A stretch of 57,723 nucleotides of DNA from Nitriliruptor sp040882055. Its GTDB lineage: Bacteria; Actinomycetota; Nitriliruptoria; Nitriliruptorales; Nitriliruptoraceae. Positions 33,743 to 43,600 of the stretch are shown in pieces (positions within the stretch are counted from its first letter, which is position 1; every line of letters begins with the position of its first letter). The translations under genes were made by a program, and so were the position numbers. Location of the stretch: contig JBBECA010000093.1 in NCBI GenBank assembly GCA_040882055.1, positions 1-57,723 on the forward strand, in the 5' to 3' direction. The notes beneath the pieces were generated by a model. It saw nothing but the letters and a program-made list of their open reading frames with translations, did no database searches and had not been told where the DNA came from.

Positions 33743-33768
33743 GTTCCTCCTACCGGTGTAGGAGGAAC
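33743..33768. promoter_or_regulatory. 11-bp perfect inverted repeat, candidate operator between gluA and ggt
   Basis: GTTCCTCCTAC and GTAGGAGGAAC flank a CGGT centre with no mismatch. The element sits in the 163-base divergent gap, beside the gluA -10 and 88 bases before ggt. It could be an operator for both genes or an RNA hairpin in the ggt leader. Confidence 0.6.
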
Positions 33769-33856
33769 CGCGTCGCCCGGGCTGCGCGTCCGGCCCCTGC
33801 GCGGCGCCGGCGCTCCTACCCTCCCGGGACGACCGGTCGAGGGACGAGGAGCCCAC

Positions 33857-35458
33857 GTGTCGAGCCGATGGTTCCCCCGCGGCGCGGTGGCATCGCCGCA
33901 CCACCTCGCCTCGAACGTGGGAGCTCGGGTCCTGGCCGACGGCGGCAACGCCGTGGACGCGGCGGTCGCGGCCAACCTGGTCCTCGCGGTGGTCACCCCC
34001 TACCACTGCGGCGTCGGCGGCGATCTGCTCGCGCTCGTGCACGAGGGCGGGACCACCGGGGTGGCCTCGGTCGGCGCGATGCCCGGTGGCGCCTCTCCGG
34101 CTGCGATCCGCGCGGCGATCGACGCCGGCCACGGCAGCGCGACGAGCCTGCCCGGGACCGACGGCATGCCGACCTTCGGTGCCCTGCCGGTGACCGTCCC
34201 GGGTGCCGTCGCGGGATGGGCCCACCTCCTCGAGCGCTGGGGGACCCGCACGTTCGGTTCGCTCGCACGCCCGGCGATCGACCTGGCCGCGGACGGCTTC
34301 CCCGTCTCCCCGCACGGCGCCGCGTACGTCGCCCGATCCCGGACGAGCCTCGCCGATCAGCCCGGGTGGGAGGCGACGTACGGATCGATGCGTGGCGGTC
34401 GCCGGTTCGTGCAGCCCGACCTCGCTACCACGCTCCGCCTCATCGCCGACGACGGCCCAGATGCGTTCTACCGCGGACCCCTCGGCGAACGCACCGTGGA
34501 GATCCTCCAGGCCCACGGCTCGACCATGACGGCCGACGATCTCGCGGCGCACCGGGTCGAGGAGGTCGCGCCCCTCCGTGGGAGGTTCCGCGACCGGACC
34601 GTGCTCGAGCTGCCGCCACCCACCCAGGGCGTGACCGCCCTGACGGCCCTCGGCATCCTCGACCGTCGCCCCCCGCGGCCGGGCGACGACCGCGACGAGG
34701 CGGGTGCGCGAGCGTGGCACGACGAGGTCGAAGCCGTCCGGCTGGCGCTGCGTGATCGCCAGCTCCACCTCGGCGATCCTCGCACGATGCGCACCGACGT
34801 CGACGAGCTGCTGGCGCCCGCACGGCTCGACGCGCTGGCCGCCGGTATCGACCACGATCGAGCGGCGACGATCGACCTGGCACGCCCGTCGCCCGGCGGC
34901 ACCGCCTACCTGTGCGCCGCCGACGGTGAGGGGCGCCTCGTGTCGTTGATCCAGTCGAACTTCGTCGGGTTCGGCTCCGGCGTCGTCGTACCTGGTGCGG
35001 GGTTCGGACTCCACGATCGTGGCGCCCACCTGCGGCTCGACGGTGCGCCCGGCGAGCCGAACGTCGTCGCCCCCGGCGTCCGGCCGATGCACACCCTCAT
35101 CCCGGGCATGGCGCTCGATGCGGAAGGTCGCGCCGACCTGGTCTTCGGCGCGATGGGCGGGGACGGCCAGGCCCAGACGCACGCGCAGCTGCTGCGACGC
35201 TGGGAGGATGCGGGGCAGGACCTCCAGAGCGGCATCGACGCGCCCCGGTTCACGGTCGACGTCGGTGACGGCTCCGTCGCCGTCGAGGGGCGTGCCCCCC
35301 GTGAGGTCCTGGAGGGGCTCCGTCGCCGCGGGCACACCGTCCGTGAGGTGGGGCCGTTCGAGCACCTGAGCGGTCACGCCCACGCCCTGCGTCGGACCCA
35401 GGAGGGGTACGAGGGGGCGAGCGATCCGCGCTGCGAGGGGGCGGTGGTGGGGTGGTGA
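33857..35458 (+). CDS. Gamma-glutamyltransferase family protein (YwrD-like)
   Basis: A 533-residue Ntn-hydrolase proenzyme. The N-terminal half has ASPHHLASNVGARVLADGGNAVDAAVAANLVL and CGVGGDLLALV; the autoprocessing site is likely Thr349 in GGTAYLCAADGEGRLVSL, which would be the new N-terminal nucleophile. No signal peptide is seen, so it is probably cytosolic and could act on acylases' substrates or gamma-glutamyl compounds. The GTG at 33857 follows GAGGAG. Divergence from the glutamate importer suggests linked glutamate metabolism (inference). Confidence 0.88.
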   Translation: MSSRWFPRGAVASPHHLASNVGARVLADGGNAVDAAVAANLVLAVVTPYHCGVGGDLLALVHEGGTTGVASVGAMPGGASPAAIRAAIDAGHGSATSLPGTDGMPTFGALPVTVPGAVAGWAHLLERWGTRTFGSLARPAIDLAADGFPVSPHGAAYVARSRTSLADQPGWEATYGSMRGGRRFVQPDLATTLRLIADDGPDAFYRGPLGERTVEILQAHGSTMTADDLAAHRVEEVAPLRGRFRDRTVLELPPPTQGVTALTALGILDRRPPRPGDDRDEAGARAWHDEVEAVRLALRDRQLHLGDPRTMRTDVDELLAPARLDALAAGIDHDRAATIDLARPSPGGTAYLCAADGEGRLVSLIQSNFVGFGSGVVVPGAGFGLHDRGAHLRLDGAPGEPNVVAPGVRPMHTLIPGMALDAEGRADLVFGAMGGDGQAQTHAQLLRRWEDAGQDLQSGIDAPRFTVDVGDGSVAVEGRAPREVLEGLRRRGHTVREVGPFEHLSGHAHALRRTQEGYEGASDPRCEGAVVGW

Positions 35459-35703
35459 GCGGTTCCGGCGACATCCGCACCGTCGAGCTCGGTCAGTTCA
35501 CCGACGAGAACGCCGACCGCATCGCCGGTCTGCTCGAGGAGGCCGGGATCGTGTGGTGGTTCAAGCAGAGCGGACGCTGGGGTCGCACGCTCTTCCTCGG
35601 CGACTGGGGCACGCGGCTGTACGTCGACGCGAGCCGGCTCGACGAGGCGCGTGCGCTCGCCGGGCGGGTGCTCCGCGACGGTGAGTCGGGCCGCGACACC
35701 TGA
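35455..35703 (+). CDS. Small DUF2007-like protein
   Basis: An 82-residue acidic protein: a DENADRIAGLLEEAGIVWWFKQSG helix-strand segment, then GRTLFLGDWGTRLYVDASRLDEARALAGRVL. The pattern resembles the small DUF2007 signal-transducing fold, but the match is by eye only. The GTG at 35455 overlaps the preceding stop (GTGA), so it is translationally coupled to the gamma-glutamyltransferase gene. Function unknown. Confidence 0.6.
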   Translation: MSGSGDIRTVELGQFTDENADRIAGLLEEAGIVWWFKQSGRWGRTLFLGDWGTRLYVDASRLDEARALAGRVLRDGESGRDT

Positions 35704-35721
35704 AGGTCGCCGGCGGCGCGG

Positions 35722-36255
35722 TCAGCGGCGATCGAGGTCTCGTGCGGCGGCCGCGGCCACCAGCACCGCCAGACCGGCGACGAGTGTGAGGGTGGCGCCC
35801 GCACCGGTGCGCACCGCGAGGACCAGCTCGACCCCACGCGGGAGGTCCCCAGCGACCGTGCGCAGATCATCGACCGCACCGGCGGCGTCCGGGAAGCGAT
35901 CGAGGCTCGGCCGCAGGAGCTGTGCCGCGATCCCGGACAGGGCCAGCGCGGCGGCGGCGAGCAGCAGGCCAGGCCGGGTCCAGCCCGGGTGCCGGTCGAC
36001 GGCGAGCGCCGCGCCGAGCCCCACCGCTCCCAGACCGGCCACGCCGGCGACGAGGCCGGGGATGGTCGCCCAGCCGGCGATCGCCGCCACGGCGCGGTCC
36101 TCGGCGACCCCGAGCATGGACAGCTCCGCGGTGACCTCGGACCAGGGAAGCGTGACCGACACCACCGCCGCGAGGCCGGCGATGGCGGCGAGCCCGCCGG
36201 CGAGACCCGAACCGCGGGTGATCGAGGCCACGAGCGGGGGCAGTTCGACGCGCAC
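35722..36255 (-). CDS. Small four-helix membrane protein, unknown function
   Basis: A 177-residue protein with four hydrophobic helices (about 16-35, 53-85, 95-110 and 150-170) rich in Ala, Gly and Val. Between helices 3 and 4 lies an extracellular-looking loop (LRPSLDRFPDAAGAVDDLRTVAGDLPRG). The GTG at 36255 is eight bases after GAGGAG; the frame runs further upstream into arginine-rich sequence that is unlikely to be coding. No recognised domain. It ends 18 bases from the convergent small gene. Confidence 0.65.
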   Translation of the reverse strand: MRVELPPLVASITRGSGLAGGLAAIAGLAAVVSVTLPWSEVTAELSMLGVAEDRAVAAIAGWATIPGLVAGVAGLGAVGLGAALAVDRHPGWTRPGLLLAAAALALSGIAAQLLRPSLDRFPDAAGAVDDLRTVAGDLPRGVELVLAVRTGAGATLTLVAGLAVLVAAAAARDLDRR

Positions 36256-36417
36256 CCGTCGTGCTCCTCGTCCGCCACCGGTCGATCGCAGGCCGTCGGG
36301 CCCGCGTTGGGCGCGCACCCTACGGGTTCGCCCGCTCCCACCGGCCGTGGCGGGGTGTCCGAGGCTCCGCGCGTCCCGGTCCCCTGGCGCCGAGGTGGGT
36401 CGTGGACGGCAGCGGGG

Positions 36418-36423
36418 TAGGCT
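36418..36423 (+). promoter_or_regulatory. Probable -10 element of the purN-purH-folD operon
   Basis: TAGGCT followed by C lies 83 bases before the purN GTG in the 251-base divergent gap 36256-36506. The remaining gap sequence has no other clear signal, and no purine riboswitch could be recognised. Confidence 0.45.
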
Positions 36424-36506
36424 CCGACGCCGTCCGACACCGCGGTCCGTGACGTCACCGATGACCGTGCGTGCCACCCCGTTGCGAACGTCGTCAGGAG
36501 CCACCG

Positions 36507-37121
36507 GTGCCGATGCGGCTGGCCGTGCTGGTCTCCGGGTCGGGGACCAACCTGTCGGCCCTGCTGTCGTCCATCGCGGCCGATCCGGACTTCGGTGGTC
36601 ACGTCGTGGTGGTGGGCACGGACCGGCCGGATGCGGGTGGGTTGGCCCGGGCGCGGGAGGCGGGTATCGCCACCGTCGCCGAGCCCCTGGATGCGCACCC
36701 TGACCGGTCCGCCTGGGAGGCCGCGCTGCGGCAGCGGCTCGAAGCTCACCGACCGGACGTCGTCGTGCTGGCCGGGTTCATGCGGATCCTGTCGGGGGCG
36801 TTCCTGGCCGGGTGGCCCGACCGGGTCATCAACACCCACCCGTCGCTCCTGCCCGCCTTCCGCGGCGCCCACGCGGTCCGCGACGCACTGGAGCACGGGG
36901 TGCGGCTGACCGGATCGACCGTGCACCTCGTCGACGAGGAGGTCGACCACGGCCCGATCATCGCCCAGCGCGCCGTCGAGGTGCGTGAGGACGACGACGA
37001 GCCTGCCCTCCACGCGCGCATCAAGCGCGTCGAGCACGAGCTGCTCCCCGCGTGCGTCAAGCTGCTCTGCCACGACCGGCTCGTGTTCGACGGACGACGC
37101 GTCCGCGTGCGACCCGCCTGA
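36507..37121 (+). CDS. purN: Phosphoribosylglycinamide formyltransferase PurN
   Basis: A 204-residue enzyme that transfers the formyl group of 10-formyl-THF to GAR in purine synthesis. Motifs: AVLVSGSGTNLSALL at the N-terminus, FMRILSG, the catalytic Asn and His in INTHPSLLPAFRGAHA and Asp in VDHGPIIAQ. The GTG at 36507 is six bases after CAGGAG; the nearby ATG at 36513 is less well placed. First gene of purN, purH, folD. Confidence 0.96.
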   Translation: MPMRLAVLVSGSGTNLSALLSSIAADPDFGGHVVVVGTDRPDAGGLARAREAGIATVAEPLDAHPDRSAWEAALRQRLEAHRPDVVVLAGFMRILSGAFLAGWPDRVINTHPSLLPAFRGAHAVRDALEHGVRLTGSTVHLVDEEVDHGPIIAQRAVEVREDDDEPALHARIKRVEHELLPACVKLLCHDRLVFDGRRVRVRPA

Positions 37122-37165
37122 CCACCCCACCCGGCGCCCCTGCGCCACACCGAAGGAGCCACCTC

Positions 37166-38731
<1,566 letters not shown>

Positions 38732-38747
38732 CCGCAAGGAGCCCCCG

Positions 38748-39620
38748 TTGACCGCCGAGCTGATCGATGGCAAGGAACTCGCGCGCCAGCTCCGCGGCCG
38801 CATCGCCGACGACGTGGCGCGCATGCGGTCGGAGCACGACGTCGTCCCCGGCCTCGCCGCTGTGCTGGTGGGTGACGACCCCGCGTCCCGGATCTACGTC
38901 GGGATGAAGCACCGCGACTGCATGGAGGTCGGCATCGCTTCGCGCATGGTGGAGCTGCCGGCGGACACGGCCCAGGCCGACCTCGACGCGCTGGTCGCCG
39001 AACTCAACGACGACGACAGCATCGATGGCATCCTCGTCCAGCTCCCGTTGCCGGATCACCTCGACGAGCGCCGCATCCAGGAACTCATCTCGCCGGCGAA
39101 GGACGTCGACGCGCTCAACCCGTACACGGCGGGTCGGCTCGCGATCGGTGATCCGACGTTCCTGTCGTGTACGCCGTACGGCGTCCTCGAGTTGCTCGCC
39201 CACGCCGGGGTGGACACCGTCGGCGCGAACGTGGTGGTGATCGGCCGCTCGAACCTCGTCGGTCGGCCGCTGGCCAACATGCTCACCCTCAAGGGCCGTG
39301 ATGCCACGGTCACGTTGGCGCACTCACGCACCAGCGACCTGGCTGCGGTGTGCCGCACGGCCGACGTCGTCGTCGCCGCGGTGGGACGCGCGGGCCTGGT
39401 GACGGCCGACATGGTCCGCCCCGGGGCGGTCGTCATCGACGTCGGCACCAACCGGGCCGACGACGGCTCGCTCGTGGGGGATGTCGACTTCGAGGCGGTC
39501 CGTGAGGTCGCCGGCGCGATCACGCCGGTCCCGGGCGGGGTCGGCCCGATGACCCGCACGATGCTGCTCGAGAACACGCTGACGGCGGCGCGGCGCCGCC
39601 GGGGTCTACCGCAGGGCTGA
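38748..39620 (+). CDS. folD: Methylene-THF dehydrogenase / methenyl-THF cyclohydrolase FolD
   Basis: A 290-residue bifunctional enzyme that makes 10-formyl-THF precursors, supplying both PurN and PurH encoded just upstream. Catalytic Lys lies in YVGMKHRDC; further motifs are GILVQLPLP, FLSCTPYGV, the dinucleotide site VVIGRSNLVGRPLA and ITPVPGGVGPMTR. TTG start with AAGGAG upstream. The grouping with purN and purH is a clear C1-purine module. Confidence 0.96.
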   Translation: MTAELIDGKELARQLRGRIADDVARMRSEHDVVPGLAAVLVGDDPASRIYVGMKHRDCMEVGIASRMVELPADTAQADLDALVAELNDDDSIDGILVQLPLPDHLDERRIQELISPAKDVDALNPYTAGRLAIGDPTFLSCTPYGVLELLAHAGVDTVGANVVVIGRSNLVGRPLANMLTLKGRDATVTLAHSRTSDLAAVCRTADVVVAAVGRAGLVTADMVRPGAVVIDVGTNRADDGSLVGDVDFEAVREVAGAITPVPGGVGPMTRTMLLENTLTAARRRRGLPQG

Positions 39621-39649
39621 CCGCGCTCGGGGCGTGGTGCTGGCCGGCG

Positions 39650-40273
39650 TCAGCGGGTGACGCTGCCGGCCTGTCCCGGGCGGGTCGGCATCGGCATCGG
39701 CAGCGCGACGTTCTCGAGAGCCGAGGTGTCCCACCCGCGGGCGGCGAGCGCCGCACGTGGATCACGGTCCAGGTGGCAGCCACGCCCGACGACCAACCAC
39801 GGCCGGCGGAGCAGGCGCTGGAGCCGGGCCGTCCGCACGTCGTCGGCGGCGACGTGCTCGATCAGGACCAAGCGGCCACCGGGACGGAGCACGCGGTCGA
39901 CCTCGTCGAGGGTGCGAGCCAGGTCGTCCACGGTGCACAGCACGAGGGTGCTCACGACGGTGTCGACGGAAGCATCCGGGAGCGGCAGGGCTTCCCCGGG
40001 AGCGGCGAGCACCTCCACCTCCGCGTCGAGCGCGGTGGTGGCGACCCGAGCACGCAGGCGGTCCGCCATCGGCGTGCTGGGTTCGAGCAGCGTGAGCCGT
40101 TCGATGCCGGGGCCGTACGCGACCAGGTTCGCCCCGGTCCCGGCGCCGAGCTCGACGACGTGGCCGGTCAGGTCCGCGAGCAGCTCGCTCCGTCGCGCGG
40201 TGAGACCTGCCCGCTCCGACGAGGCCAGCACGCGGTCGTAGGCGGCGGCGAAGAGACGGTCGAACAGCGGCAC
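39650..40273 (-). CDS. Class I SAM-dependent methyltransferase
   Basis: A 207-residue protein with the SAM-binding motif VVELGAGTGANL, an acidic loop in LLEPSTPM, and the post-motif segment VSTLVLCTVDDLARTLDEVDRVLRPGGRLVLIEHV typical of UbiE-like small-molecule methyltransferases. The substrate is unknown. It converges on folD and is divergent from mdh. ATG start. Confidence 0.85.
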   Translation of the reverse strand: MPLFDRLFAAAYDRVLASSERAGLTARRSELLADLTGHVVELGAGTGANLVAYGPGIERLTLLEPSTPMADRLRARVATTALDAEVEVLAAPGEALPLPDASVDTVVSTLVLCTVDDLARTLDEVDRVLRPGGRLVLIEHVAADDVRTARLQRLLRRPWLVVGRGCHLDRDPRAALAARGWDTSALENVALPMPMPTRPGQAGSVTR

Positions 40274-40328
40274 GGCGACACCTCCCGATGGTGGACCTCC
40301 GGCGTGGAGGCTACGGCGGGCACCGCAC

Positions 40329-40334
40329 TAGGCT
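40329..40334 (+). promoter_or_regulatory. Probable -10 element of mdh
   Basis: TAGGCT followed by CG lies 39 bases before the mdh ATG. The flanks (ACTAGGCTCG) resemble the element before the zinc-ribbon gene at 17179. Confidence 0.5.
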
Positions 40335-40373
40335 CGTTCGCGACCTCCGATCCCACCCCCGTAGGAGCAGCGC

Positions 40374-41363
40374 ATGAGCACGCCAGTCCGCGTCGCCGTC
40401 ACCGGAGCCGCCGGCCAGATCGGTTACGCCCTGGTCTTCCGGATCGCGTCGGGGCAGATGTTCGGGCCCGACACGCCGATCGAGCTCCGCCTGCTGGAGA
40501 TCACCCCGGCGCTCGGGGCTCTCGAGGGCGTCGCGATGGAGCTCGACGACGGTGCGTTCCCGCTGCTGGCAGGGATCGAGTGCACCGACGACGCGGCGGT
40601 CGCCTTCGACGGGCTGAACGTGGCGTGCCTCGTCGGCGCCAAGCCGCGCGGTCCGGGCATGGAGCGAGCCGACCTGCTCAAGGACAACGGCGCGATCTTC
40701 ACCGGCCAGGGCCAGGCGCTCGCGGCCAACGCCGCCGACGACCTCAAGGTGGCTGTGGTCGGCAACCCCGCGAACACCAACGCGCTCATCGCCGCCGCCA
40801 ACGCCGACGGGGTCCCGACCGACCGCTTCACCGCGATGGTGCGCCTGGACGAGAACCGGGCCAAGTCGCAGCTGGCCAAGAAGGCCGGTGTTCCCGTCGC
40901 TGGGGTGACCAACCTCGCGGTCTGGGGCAACCACTCGCCGACCATGGTCCCCGACGTCGACAACGCCCGCATCGGCGGGAAGCCGGTCACCGAGGTCATC
41001 ACCGACGAGGACTGGCTGCGTGGGGAGTTCCTCACCACCGTCCAGCAGCGCGGCAAGGCCATCATCGACGCGCGCGGCTCGTCGTCGGCGGCCTCGGCAG
41101 CGAACGCGCTGGTCGACCACGTCGCGAACTGGTGCGGGGGCAAGGCGACGGCGGACGGTGACTGGGTCTCGATGGCGGTGCCGTCGGACGGTTCGTACGG
41201 GGTCCCCGAGGGGCTGATCTCCGGCTTCCCCGTCACCACGGACGGCGCCGGCTCCTACGAGATCGTGCAGGGTCTCGAGCTGAGCTCGTTCACCCAGGAG
41301 AAGCTCGATGCGACGGTGGCCGAGCTCCAGGAGGAGCGCGACGCCGTCCAGGGCATGCTCTGA
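40374..41363 (+). CDS. mdh: Malate dehydrogenase
   Basis: A 329-residue NAD-dependent enzyme of the TCA cycle, oxidising malate to oxaloacetate. The start VRVAVTGAAGQIGYALVFRIASG holds the dinucleotide loop. The active-site loop GAKPRGPGMERADLL carries substrate Arg residues; TNLAVWGNHSPTMVPD contains the catalytic His. Belongs to the cytosolic-type group usual in actinobacteria. ATG start with TAGGAG upstream. Followed by a hairpin. Confidence 0.97.
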   Translation: MSTPVRVAVTGAAGQIGYALVFRIASGQMFGPDTPIELRLLEITPALGALEGVAMELDDGAFPLLAGIECTDDAAVAFDGLNVACLVGAKPRGPGMERADLLKDNGAIFTGQGQALAANAADDLKVAVVGNPANTNALIAAANADGVPTDRFTAMVRLDENRAKSQLAKKAGVPVAGVTNLAVWGNHSPTMVPDVDNARIGGKPVTEVITDEDWLRGEFLTTVQQRGKAIIDARGSSSAASAANALVDHVANWCGGKATADGDWVSMAVPSDGSYGVPEGLISGFPVTTDGAGSYEIVQGLELSSFTQEKLDATVAELQEERDAVQGML

Positions 41364-41381
41364 GCTGACCCGCTCCGACAC

Positions 41382-41403
41382 GACGGCGCCTCCGGGCGCC
41401 GTC
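41382..41403 (+). terminator. Hairpin after mdh
   Basis: GACGGCGCC and GGCGCCGTC form a perfect nine-base stem with a TCCG loop, 18 bases after the mdh stop and 17 before trpS. No T-tract. It probably separates mdh from trpS. Confidence 0.6.
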
Positions 41404-41420
41404 CGACGAGGCCGATCCAC

Positions 41421-42428
41421 GTGACCCGAGTCTTCTCCGGCATGCAGCCCTCCGGGGCGCCCCACCTCGGCAACTACCTCGGGGCGTGGGTCAACTGGCT
41501 GTCCCTCCAGGACTCGGCGGACGAGACCATCTACTGCGTGGTCGACCTGCACGCGATCACGGCCCCGGCGGAGCACGACCCGGACACGCTCCGCCGGCGC
41601 ACCGTCGACCTCGCGACCTCGATGTTGGCGGTGGGGATCGACCCGCAGCGCTCCATCCTGTTCGTCCAGTCGCACGTCCGCGAGCACGCCGAGCTGACCT
41701 GGCTGTTCAACTGCGTCGCCTCCTTCGGTGAGCTGCGCAAGCAGCCCCAGTTCAAGGAGAAGTCCGAGGGACGCGAGTCGGTGTCGGTGGGCCTGTTCGA
41801 CTATCCCGTGCTCCAGGCGGCCGACATCCTGCTCTACCACGCCGATGAGGTGCCCGTCGGCGAGGACCAGCGTCACCACATCGAGCTGGCGCGTGACATC
41901 GGCCAGCGGTTCAACCACCGCTTCGGTGAGGTCTTCACCCTCCCGAAGGCCGTGCACCCGCCGTCGGCAGCGCGCGTCATGGACCTGCAGGACCCCTCGC
42001 GCAAGATGTCCAAGTCCTCCTCGGCGGGGAAGGGCATCGTCTACGTGCTCGACGACCCGAAGCGGGTCGAGAAGAAGATCAAGAGCGCGGTGACCGATTC
42101 GGATCCCGACGCCCGGATCGTCCACGACCGTGATGCGAAGCCCGGTGTGGCGAACCTGCTCGAGATCCTCGCTGCGGTCAGCGGCCGCCCGGTCGCCGAC
42201 CTCGAGGCCGAGCACGACGGCCAGGGGTACGGCGGGTTCAAGCTGGCCGTCGCCGAGGCCGTCGTCGAACGCCTGCGTCCGATCCGGGAGCGCTACGAGG
42301 AGCTCGCTGCCGATCCGGGCGAGGTCGAACGGCTCCTGGCCGACGGCGCCGACCGGGCCCGCGCCATCGCCGCGCCGACCTACGAGGCCGCCCGCGACGC
42401 GATGGGGCTGTTGGCGCCGAGGACGTGA
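41421..42428 (+). CDS. trpS: Tryptophanyl-tRNA synthetase
   Basis: A 335-residue class I synthetase. The HIGH-equivalent is PHLGNYLG, the KMSKS loop is SRKMSKSSS, and DLHAIT, FDYPVLQAADILLY and VGEDQRHHIELARD are the tryptophan- and ATP-site regions. GTG start. The gene overlaps the following hydrolase by GTGA, and that overlaps the glutaredoxin gene, so all three are coupled. Confidence 0.97.
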   Translation: MTRVFSGMQPSGAPHLGNYLGAWVNWLSLQDSADETIYCVVDLHAITAPAEHDPDTLRRRTVDLATSMLAVGIDPQRSILFVQSHVREHAELTWLFNCVASFGELRKQPQFKEKSEGRESVSVGLFDYPVLQAADILLYHADEVPVGEDQRHHIELARDIGQRFNHRFGEVFTLPKAVHPPSAARVMDLQDPSRKMSKSSSAGKGIVYVLDDPKRVEKKIKSAVTDSDPDARIVHDRDAKPGVANLLEILAAVSGRPVADLEAEHDGQGYGGFKLAVAEAVVERLRPIRERYEELAADPGEVERLLADGADRARAIAAPTYEAARDAMGLLAPRT

Positions 42429-43222
42429 GCGGCGCAGCGGCCGCCCCGGAACCCACGGTGCCGACCGGAGCGTCGTGGCCGGTGCGGCTGTCCACCCACC
42501 TGTGGAACCCGGGCGGCGCCGACGGTCAGGTGCTCCTGCTCCACGGGCTCGGGTCCGACGGCGCCACCTGGTGGCGGGTCGCGTCCCACCTGGCCGACCG
42601 CGGCTACCTCGTGGCCGCCCCCGACCTCCGCAGCCACGGTGGGAGCCCGGCGGCCGTCGACCACCGGCTCGCGACGCTCGCCCACGACGTCGCCGGGGTC
42701 GGCCGTGCCTGGGACCTCGTGGTCGGACACTCCCTCGGTGGGGCGGTCGCGGCCGAGCTGCTCACCCGCTCCGACGTCGAGGTGGGGGCGGCGCTGCTCA
42801 TCGATCCCGTGCTCGTGCTCGCCGAGGCGGACCGCGAGCGGGTACGGCTGGCGCAGCGCGCCGACGTCGGCGACCTCGATCGGACGGCCGTGGCGGCCGC
42901 GCACCCGCGCTGGGCGTCGGCCGACGTGGACCGCAAGATCCTGGCCGCCGCCAGGTGCGCGCCCGCGACGGTCGATGCGGTCATCGCCCACAACCCCGCC
43001 TGGGATCTGACCGCTCGGGCGGCGTCGTGGCGGACCCGGGTCCACCTGCTCGCGGCCGACCCGGCCGCCGGCGCGCTGCTCGCGCCGGAGACGGCAGCTC
43101 GTCTGACGGACGGGGTCCAGGTGACCGGCACCAGCGTGGCGGGAGCCGGACACTCGGTGCACCGTGACGACCCCGCGGCCGTGCTCGCCGCCATCGACGA
43201 GCTGTTGGAGGGCTCGACGTGA
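42425..43222 (+). CDS. Alpha/beta hydrolase
   Basis: A 265-residue serine hydrolase fold. VLLLHGLGSDGATWW supplies the oxyanion region, GHSLGG the nucleophile Ser, LLIDPVL a probable acid and AGHSVHRD the catalytic His. The physiological substrate is unknown. GTG overlaps the trpS stop. Confidence 0.88.
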   Translation: MSGAAAAPEPTVPTGASWPVRLSTHLWNPGGADGQVLLLHGLGSDGATWWRVASHLADRGYLVAAPDLRSHGGSPAAVDHRLATLAHDVAGVGRAWDLVVGHSLGGAVAAELLTRSDVEVGAALLIDPVLVLAEADRERVRLAQRADVGDLDRTAVAAAHPRWASADVDRKILAAARCAPATVDAVIAHNPAWDLTARAASWRTRVHLLAADPAAGALLAPETAARLTDGVQVTGTSVAGAGHSVHRDDPAAVLAAIDELLEGST

Positions 43223-43578
43223 CCGCATCCGATCCGACCGGTTCCGCACCGACCGGCGCCGGCCCGGTGACCGTCTTCTGGCGGCCCGGGTGCGGCTTCT
43301 GTGGCTCGCTGTTGCGTGGCCTCGAACGTGATGGGGTCGCGTTCGAGCGTCGCAACATCTGGGAGGACGAGGACGCCGCCGCCTTCGTGCGGTCGGTCGC
43401 GGACGGCAACGAGGTCGTCCCGACCGTCCGCGTGGTCGACGCTGCCCTCGTCAACCCCTCCACCGGCGACGTCTTGCGTGAGCTGGAGCAGCGTGCCCCC
43501 GAACACCTCCCCGACGGCGTCGAGGTACCGCAGGTCGGCCGCCTCGGGCGCGCCGTCACCAAGCTGCTCGGCGGGTGA
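43219..43578 (+). CDS. Glutaredoxin-like protein (mycoredoxin type)
   Basis: A 119-residue thioredoxin-fold protein with the active site RPGCGFCGSLLRGL near residue 24-29 and the cis-Pro segment VVPTVRV. A CxxC glutaredoxin in an actinobacterium suggests a mycothiol-linked mycoredoxin (family knowledge). About 35 extra residues extend the C-terminus (PEHLPDGVEVPQVGRLGRAV). Coupled to the preceding hydrolase by GTGA. Confidence 0.85.
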   Translation: MTASDPTGSAPTGAGPVTVFWRPGCGFCGSLLRGLERDGVAFERRNIWEDEDAAAFVRSVADGNEVVPTVRVVDAALVNPSTGDVLRELEQRAPEHLPDGVEVPQVGRLGRAVTKLLGG

Positions 43579-43600
43579 CCGGCACCGAGCGAGACAGGGA

